A stretch of 64,000 nt of DNA, taken from the NCBI RefSeq assembly GCF_016695175.1, contig NZ_CP068022.1, forward strand, positions 1,226,001-1,290,000, written 5' to 3'. The stretch comes from Pseudoalteromonas sp. GCY (GTDB lineage Bacteria > Pseudomonadota > Gammaproteobacteria > Enterobacterales > Alteromonadaceae). How positions within the stretch are numbered: position 1 is the stretch's first letter; each line of letters starts with the position of its first letter. A program made the translations under genes and the position numbers. The notes below the pieces were generated by a model that ran no database searches, was not told the DNA's origin, and worked only from the letters and a program-made list of their open reading frames with translations. Below, piece after piece: positions 62,283-64,000 of the stretch.

Positions 62283-64000
62283 GTGCAAGACTACGTTCTC
62301 TGGTATCAAGAGTTGGGTATGCAAGATGTACCTCGAGTTGGTGGTAAAAACGCTTCTCTAGGTGAAATGATATCTAACCTTGCTAACGCTGGTGTACAAG
62401 TACCTGGTGGATTCGCAACAACTGCTGATGCGTTTAATGAATTTCTTGAGCAATCAGGCCTCAATGAAAAAATCCACTCAATCCTAGATACTCTCGATGT
62501 TGACGATGTCAACGAATTAGCCAAAGTCGGCGCCCAGATTAGACAATGGGTTATCGATACACCATTCCAACCAGAATTAGATAAAGCAATCCGTGAGGCG
62601 TATAGCCAGTTACACGGTGACGCAAGCCAAGATGTCTCCTTTGCTGTTCGTTCATCAGCAACAGCAGAAGATATGCCAGACGCCTCCTTCGCTGGCCAAC
62701 AAGAAACTTTCCTAAATGTTCGTGGCATTGATGCCGTAATGGTCGCTATCAAGCATGTTTTTGCTTCGCTATTCAATGACCGTGCAATTTCTTATCGTGT
62801 ACACCAAGGCTATGATCACAGAGGCGTGGCGCTTTCTGCTGGTATTCAGCGTATGGTGCGTTCGGACAAAGCGTCATCTGGTGTTATGTTCTCAATCGAT
62901 ACCGAATCAGGCTTCGAAGACGTTGTCTTCGTTACTTCTAGCTATGGTTTGGGCGAGATGGTAGTTCAGGGCGCAGTAAACCCAGATGAATTTTATGTTC
63001 ATAAGCAAACACTTGCAAAAGCAAAACCTGCTGTTCTTAAGAGAAATATTGGCTCAAAAGCAATCCAAATGATTTACTCAAGTGACGAGTCTCACGGTAA
63101 ACAAGTTGAGATTGTTGATGTAGACTCAGCACTATCTAACCAATTCTCGATTACAGACGCTGAAGTAGAAGAGTTAGCAAAACAAGCTGTTATTATCGAA
63201 AAGCACTACGGTCGTCCAATGGATATCGAATGGGCAAAAGATGGTAATGACGGCAAGCTTTATATCGTTCAAGCCCGTCCAGAAACCGTTCGTTCAAATG
63301 AAGATGCGAACGTAATGGAACGCTTCCAGCTAAAATCAAAGTCTGAAGTTATTGTTGAAGGTCGTGCTATCGGTCATAAGATTGGCTCAGGCGTAGTTAA
63401 AGTCCTGTCTTCAATTGATCAAATGGACTCGGTAAAGCAAGGCGATGTACTTGTTACTGATATGACGGATCCTGATTGGGAACCTATCATGAAGCGTGCC
63501 TCTGCTATCGTAACGAATCGTGGTGGACGTACTTGTCACGCTGCAATCATTGCGCGTGAGCTGGGGATCCCAGCCGTGGTTGGATGTGGTAATGCAACCG
63601 ATTTGATCACCAATGGCGACACGGTAACAGTTTCATGTGCTGAAGGCGATACAGGTTATATCTATAAAGGTGAACTTGAATTCGATGTTATTTCTTCTCG
63701 CATCGATTCAATGCCAGCTATTCCGATGAAGATAATGATGAACGTAGGTAACCCAGATCGCGCGTTTGATTTTGCGAAGTTACCACATGCAGGTATCGGT
63801 CTTGCGCGTCTTGAATTTATCATCAACCGTATGATTGGTATTCACCCTAAAGCACTACTTCATTTTGATAAGCAAGATGCAGAGCTACAGGCTGAAATTA
63901 AAGAGCTAATCGCGGGATATGAATCACCAGTAGAGTTCTATATCAGCAAGTTAGTTGAAGGTATTTCTACGCTAGGTGCAGCATTTGCTCCAGAGCGTGT
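62283..64000 (+). CDS. ppsA: Phosphoenolpyruvate synthase (3' end outside window)
   Basis: About 572 codons are present of about 790. The text follows E. coli PpsA closely: [60 protein letters not shown] and the phospho-His loop [20 protein letters not shown] (His419). The enzyme makes PEP from pyruvate with ATP for growth on C3 acids. The start is GTG 62283 with GGAG seven bases before it. Divergent ppsR regulates the enzyme. Confidence 0.96.
   Translation, partial: MQDYVLWYQELGMQDVPRVGGKNASLGEMISNLANAGVQVPGGFATTADAFNEFLEQSGLNEKIHSILDTLDVDDVNELAKVGAQIRQWVIDTPFQPELDKAIREAYSQLHGDASQDVSFAVRSSATAEDMPDASFAGQQETFLNVRGIDAVMVAIKHVFASLFNDRAISYRVHQGYDHRGVALSAGIQRMVRSDKASSGVMFSIDTESGFEDVVFVTSSYGLGEMVVQGAVNPDEFYVHKQTLAKAKPAVLKRNIGSKAIQMIYSSDESHGKQVEIVDVDSALSNQFSITDAEVEELAKQAVIIEKHYGRPMDIEWAKDGNDGKLYIVQARPETVRSNEDANVMERFQLKSKSEVIVEGRAIGHKIGSGVVKVLSSIDQMDSVKQGDVLVTDMTDPDWEPIMKRASAIVTNRGGRTCHAAIIARELGIPAVVGCGNATDLITNGDTVTVSCAEGDTGYIYKGELEFDVISSRIDSMPAIPMKIMMNVGNPDRAFDFAKLPHAGIGLARLEFIINRMIGIHPKALLHFDKQDAELQAEIKELIAGYESPVEFYISKLVEGISTLGAAFAPER

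Noticed and set aside
1..64000. CRISPR arrays, tRNA or rRNA genes, intact insertion sequences
   Set aside because: None recognised on either strand; the regular repeats found are iterons and Ter sites, with no cas genes or spacers.

Overview
The window looks like part of the second replicon (chromid) of a marine gammaproteobacterium, almost certainly Pseudoalteromonas or a very close relative. The base for this is protein recognition: long-form isocitrate lyase with malate synthase G, betIBA, class II DAHP synthase, PpsR/PpsA, several TonB-dependent receptors, and a plasmid-type Rep/ParA/ParB set in place of DnaA. No rRNA, tRNA, CRISPR array or intact insertion sequence was seen.

Layout. 1-9.8 kb: a sugar-related group (DeoR regulator, HAD phosphatase, SemiSWEET-like protein), a di-haem peroxidase coupled to a GGDEF-EAL protein, a MerR-controlled quinone reductase, and small accessory genes. 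10-19.9 kb: S41 lipoprotein, a CadC-like membrane regulator with PD40 repeats facing an esterase/PD40 pair, a SatD-like regulator with DUF3307 protein, and an ABC-F ATPase. 20-25 kb: an iron-type uptake operon (TonB receptor, PepSY protein, DUF4198 protein) and a LysR gene. 26-32 kb: choline-to-betaine operon betI-betB-betA with a BCCT-like transporter and a TorF-type porin. 32-36 kb: solute-binding protein, XRE/DUF2178 pair, GlxA-type regulator facing an isochorismatase. 36-40 kb: divergent malate synthase G and isocitrate lyase (glyoxylate shunt). 40-52 kb: TPR histidine kinase, TonB receptor, RmuC, response regulator, a MITE-like element, SNF2 helicase. 52-60 kb: the replication centre. 60-64 kb: class II DAHP synthase, PpsR, and PpsA running off the window.

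The main result is the replication module. ParB and ParA (52.2-54.4 kb) lie beside an origin (54.58-55.01 kb) with seven 18-bp iterons of form GATC-N4-TTTTACTAA, four DnaA boxes and 14 GATC sites, followed by the initiator gene. Directly beyond lies a gene that aligns convincingly with E. coli Tus, and six exact copies of GTATGATGTGTTC, which resembles the 5' part of E. coli Ter. One copy (56488) faces one way; five (57475, 57706, 57921, 58134, 59835) face the other. Using E. coli polarity, rightward forks from the origin would be stopped at once, while a leftward fork could go round the whole circle, pass the five permissive sites and stop at 56488 before re-entering the origin. This is a complete fork trap within 5 kb of the origin, as expected for unidirectional replication.

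A second unexplained signal is an array of the same iterons about 15 kb away (39944-40247), between the isocitrate lyase terminator and the kinase gene. Five of its units sit 30-32 bp apart, about three helical turns. It has no DnaA box that I can see. It may be a titration, pairing or timing site for the initiator.

All functions are inferred from sequence recognition by eye; no search was run.
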